This document shows, piece after piece, positions 60,501 through 64,000 of a DNA stretch of 64,000 nt. A program made the translations under genes and the position numbers. The first letter of the stretch is position 1; each line of letters begins with the position of its first letter. Source of the DNA: Limanda limanda (taxonomy: Eukaryota; Chordata; Actinopteri; Pleuronectiformes; Pleuronectidae); NCBI RefSeq assembly GCF_963576545.1, contig NC_083648.1:26181373-26245372 (forward strand). The letters are read 5' to 3'. The notes below the pieces were generated by a model. The model had not been told where the DNA came from and did no database searches. It saw only the letters and a program-made list of their open reading frames with translations.

Positions 60501-63500
60501 GAGGCTCACGTTGACTTCTTCTGGCTGTGAGGAAATGTCATGTTTAAATATCAGTCACACATGATGAACTAGAATGGCATACCATCACTGAGGCCAAAAT
60601 ATTTCCTCTAAATATGGCAGATTATATTTCTCAAAGAGAGGATTTATTCATTTGGATATCATTGAAATTATCAAAAAAACTCCCCCTTTCCCAATGTTAT
60701 AGAAAGTGGAAAGAAATTTCTGGCTCGACCCTTTTGAGAGGACCTGCGCCAAAATCAAATGGGTTCTTCTAGGCCTATACACCCGCCTTCCTCAGTCTCA
60801 AAATAATATGCTGCATATTTTTTCCGTAATCCTGCTAACAGTCAGAAAAATGACAATGAAAACATAACCTGTGTTACAAATGGAACAATACAAGTGAATA
60901 AGGCATTCATCAAATATTTTTCAGTCTGTATTTCCCACTCACAGTTTTCTCTGTATGTGATTAGTTTTTTCTTGGTTAGGTTTCTTTTGAAATAGAAAAA
61001 ATACAAGCAAACCATAATGCATCAGGACAAACCATGTGAGACCATGAGATGTGTCCAGGGATGGGAATTCAAAAAAAAAAAATTACGCAAACTAAACGCT
61101 GAGCAATAAAAACATCATTCAAAACTCTATTTTAAAGATGTATGGAATGCAGCACACGCTGCACGTTGAATTTCAACCCTCCACTGTGCATTTCTCCATC
61201 ACATGCGCAGTGCATTCTTCCATCATAGGGCTGTGCAATTAATTGAAATCTTGTATGGGAACTAGGGCTGGGCAAGTTAACTCGTTTTAATCGAGTTAAC
61301 TCATCACTTATTTAACTCAGACAATTATTGTATCTCGCATTAACTCAGGTTTGATTATTTATTGTTTTATTGGGAAAGTCAGGCTTTTATTTTGTGAAAG
61401 TCTGTTGCGGAACCGGAAAAAAGAAAATAATTAGCGGATAAACAACCATGGATAAGGGTTACGGAGCTTTTACATGGCCATTTTCATTTTAAAGTTCTTC
61501 CAGACGGCGGAGTCAACAGAACCAAAGTTATTTGTAATCACTGCCAAGGTGAATTTTCTTATCACCGGAGTACTTCCAGTCTAAAATATCACCTAAATGC
61601 AAAACACACAGTTGATATCAGCAAATCATTCAACGAAACAGCGAGTGGAGCGAGGCTTCGGCAGACTACGTTAGACGCAGGGAGGAGTATACATTTTTCA
61701 TAACGAAGAGGATAACATTAATGCCCTGGCAGTGGCATTGAGCTTTAATTTTTTATTTGCTTTGATAACATTGTTAAGTTGAGATTTACACTGAATATTT
61801 CACTGAACTGCTACTGTATTAAATGCTGATGTTAAAAGTGTTTGCACAACAAATGTTATGGCACTTTCGTTCAAATGGCAGAACATTGAAAATAAACTTT
61901 TAATCGTTGCCCAGCCCTAATGGGAACACTTCGGATTCAAAGAATCCGACGAGGAGAGGCACCACACAATGTGCAGCGTCCATTCTCAAGCGCGCTCCCG
62001 CCCGGCTATTCACACCAGACCCGCGCCGGTCAGCCCGCGATTCTCCGCTTGTTGTTGTCTGTAACCCATTCAATGAAGGGGTTCGGGGGTAAATGACGAT
62101 GGTCCTCATAGCCATCCCCCACCCCTCTCTTTCTCTCTCTGTCTGCTTGTGTGCTTGTGGTGGGGGGGCAGATGGGGACATTTAATGATGAGAGGAATTT
62201 CAAAGTTCTCAGTTACAAAGTGTTTTTTGGAGATTGTTAGGGTTGCCATCATTAAGGGTTTGAATAACCGGGCACCGATATCCCACGGAGGAATAAGACA
62301 CGCAGCCGTCATCGGTGTTTACCTGAATCGGAAGTGATTGACTTTATTGCGCATGCTCCATTCATTTAAAGAATAAAACATAGATTTCAGAATAAGGTCA
62401 CATATTAATAATCGTTTGAATAATCGTGATTTCGATATGTCCAAAAATAATCGTGATTATGATTTTTTCCCTAATCGAGCAGCCCTACATCACATGCACA
62501 GATAATTCCCAGTATCCTGCACACTACAGCAGGGTTATTGAGGCCTGCCGTAGTGTGCAGGACTAGTCAGGTAAGTTTCGATGATATTACTGGGGAAAAT
62601 GTATTAACATGCTGATTGAGGATTGTTCATCTGTTCATCTAGCCTATTTCTATTCATTTATCCATCAATTGTAAAGTATTTTTTACAGACGATTCCAATT
62701 GTTTGGCTAACTATTTATATCTCTGGCATTGCATTAGTGTTTTTTTACAAGCTTTTTTCTCATCTTATTCTACAGAACAATGCCACGTGCAATGTCATGT
62801 GTGGAGATATTTCACCCCAGCCAATGAAGAAGGAAACGCTATGTACATTTGCAAATACTGTGCAAAGACCTATGTTAGGAATGACACAAAGATTCAGAAG
62901 CATATAGTCAACTGCCCAAAGTTTCCTCAGGGCTCAAATCAGCCTATGACAAAACAAATGTTTATATTTATGTCTGTATATGACAAGGTAAATACAGTTA
63001 GTATAAATTACCCACAACATTTCCAGTTAATTCCCGTATATTCCCGGAATTTCGCAACCCTAGTAAAGATATATCATTCCAACAGGAGCCTCTAAGCTCA
63101 AAACTGCAGAGAAAATGTGGTAGTCGGGTCAGATCAAGACTGGATCGAGTTCCTTCCACAAGCGAACCACAGTTAGTATGAGACCAGACCAAGACCACCT
63201 ACTCTAATGGGTCTTAAGGTGGTTATTCAGTCCACACTGTGATAACTGTGTTCACACCTTCCCAAACAAATTGAATAAAGGGGTAAAATGAATGAATCTG
63301 GATCTGATTTAACTGCGTTGAAAGTATGAAAACATCCTCTTACAAAGAGAAAAAATAGACTCTGCTGGCAGCTACAGTAGAATGAGCTCTGTTACATGTC
63401 CACATGAAAACAAAAACTTTCCTTCCACAAACCAATAACATATTTTAGTTTTTACCATGATATATACTGTGTATACATACATACAGACTCCTCAGAGATC

Positions 63501-64000
63501 CACTGCTGTTGATGAGGAACTGCTTCACAAACGTATCATGATATAAACTATTATTTGAAACTGGGCAAAAAAAAAAAAACCAGGGGAAAAACCCCTAGAA
63601 CATTTACTCATGTTAGCTCACTAAGTAAGTTGTTTTTATATGAGCCTCTTCAAGTAACTCTTCCCCTTACGGGGGGAATTCTGGTATATTACAACAACAA
63701 CTTTTCACAGTTATTATCGAATTGCACTCAAGACATCACAACAACAAAGTCTCCAACAGGAAAAGAAACCTGATTATCTAAACCACTTTATTAAGAGGTC
63801 AAACTAAACGTCCATAGTAATACTCACTCATTGCACAGGAGAACTGTGTTTACAATGATATTGTGTCAATGCTGCTGTTTCAAGAGTCCATTTTGAATTA
63901 AATTTTGTATTCAATGCAAAAGAAAAAACGGGTAAAATGGGATTTAGTTGCGATTTTCTGATATTATTTTACAAAGGGAATTTTACCTGGAGATGGCAAT
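54512..64000 (-). CDS. jph1: junctophilin 1, 3' part (five exons in window, 5' part off right edge)
   Basis: Minus-strand exons: 64000-63987 (partial, ...IAIS), 60088-59970, 58875-58606, 56823-56390 and 54592-54512 with the stop. Introns are GT-AG and phases agree. The first exons give [20 protein letters not shown] and [20 protein letters not shown], the alpha-helical joining region. Then comes the variable region: [20 protein letters not shown], a proline/serine tract, and [14 protein letters not shown]. The last exon is [19 protein letters not shown] ending FVHFLT, the C-terminal membrane anchor. Junctophilins tether the plasma membrane to the sarcoplasmic reticulum at muscle junctions; MORN repeats should lie beyond 64000. 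The HFYRKGTTP and [10 protein letters not shown] motifs point to paralogue 1; which teleost copy (a or b) cannot be told. Confidence 0.93.
54800..56170 (+). mobile_element. decayed Tc1/mariner-like element(s) in the last jph1 intron
   Basis: At 54950-55150 frames read like Tc1 transposase (tctggaagaccaacaagata..., [18 protein letters not shown]). At 55330-55440 is ggtcctgaagcaacaaagca and gttggtatgatgtatttttt, a motif of widespread fish Tc1-like repeats. The right end, aaatacttttttcacagcac, resembles the terminal repeat of such elements. Many stops; not active. Confidence 0.5.
57966..58433. mobile_element. hAT MITE with perfect 8-bp target duplication in a jph1 intron
   Basis: The element is 57974-58425. 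Left end CAGGGGTGTCCAAACTC; right end complement CAGGGGTTTACAAACTT. The duplication TGTTACAG is at 57966-57973 and 58426-58433. Inside, at about 58040-58258, lies a LINE 3' tail (gcacttattgtaagtcgcat, aaaagcgtcagctgaattaa) like that at 35665-35870, so the MITE carries a later insertion. A relic of the same hAT family is at 1740-1800. Confidence 0.85.
59455..59600 (+). mobile_element. Tc1-like element fragment in a jph1 intron
   Basis: Contains caatactttgtagaagcccc, tatggcagcaggtacagttt and cagtctt-type text, typical of the middle of a common fish Tc1-like repeat. Fragmentary. Confidence 0.4.
61226..62487. mobile_element. outer hAT-like element split by a second hAT
   Basis: The left end is TAGGGCTGTGCAATTAAT and the right end is the complement of TAGGGCTGCTCGATTAG. 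Subterminal text (aataatcgtgattatgattt) is typical of fish hAT ends. It is interrupted at 61255-61927 by the element listed next. Its own target duplication is not clear. Confidence 0.6.
61255..61927 (+). mobile_element. inner hAT element with BED finger remnant and perfect 8-bp target duplication
   Basis: The element is 61263-61919: left TAGGGCTGGGCAAG, right complement TAGGGCTGGGCAACG. ATGGGAAC is duplicated at 61255-61262 and 61920-61927. At about 61480-61690 a frame encodes [35 protein letters not shown] and KYHLNAKHT, a BED-type zinc finger from the N-terminus of a hAT transposase. The catalytic part is deleted. Confidence 0.85.
62776..62985 (+). pseudogene. second hAT transposase N-terminal exon (BED finger)
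   Basis: After an acceptor (TTATTCTACAG at 62775) the frame reads [20 protein letters not shown], then [14 protein letters not shown] and IVNCPKFPQ. This is a BED finger (C-x2-C ... H-x4-C) of hAT-type transposases, of a different family from the one at 61480. No catalytic domain follows within the window. Confidence 0.6.

Overview
The window is vertebrate nuclear DNA, most likely from a ray-finned (percomorph-type) fish. It has long AT-rich introns with GT/AG splice sites, long (TA)n and (ATT)n microsatellites, and dense fish-type transposons (hAT, Harbinger-like, CACTA-type, Tc1-like, L2/Rex-like LINEs, a tRNA-derived SINE). All calls come from reading and translating the sequence by eye; no database search was run.

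Layout. At 71-164 (-) lies the first coding exon of coa1 (cytochrome c oxidase assembly factor 1). Divergent from it is a complete six-coding-exon blvra (biliverdin reductase A, + strand, 7656-13414, 288 aa). The two genes are also neighbours in human, which supports both calls. At 16234-18184 (-) are three exons of a decayed SAMD3-like gene with an in-frame stop. A short C2H2 zinc-finger gene (-) occupies 34305-36611. The right end holds the 3' part of junctophilin 1 (jph1, -), with five exons seen and the rest beyond position 64000.

The most interesting region is 18600-32119, a stack of nested insertions. An old hAT-containing repeat is split by a Harbinger-like MITE (18734-31502). That is split by an unclassified TAGCCTG-ended element (19478-31389, target duplication CGTGCGCAC), which carries relics of a RecQ-type helicase and of histone H3. 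Inside this sits a 10,830-bp DNA transposon (20363-31192) with about 22-bp inverted ends starting TATGGCAAGCCGA and a perfect 6-bp target duplication GACAAC.

The inner transposon carries two convergent genes. The + gene is a helix-turn-helix/DDE integrase-like transposase, broken by one frameshift. The - gene has 15 exons whose phases all match and gives an uninterrupted 888-aa protein. That protein combines a FAF-type coiled coil, a UBX-like domain and a C-terminal HECT ubiquitin ligase with its catalytic cysteine. Both ends of the element are packed with GATATC palindromes and GACTAGTC/GACTAGGC motifs. The element most resembles the IS3EU group as I recall it, but the assignment is inferred.

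The remainder is intergenic or intronic DNA with transposon relics. These include a CACTA-type MITE, a hAT MITE in a jph1 intron, a hAT nested in a hAT with a BED finger, and a MADF-domain pseudogene. I see no convincing gene in 42000-54500.
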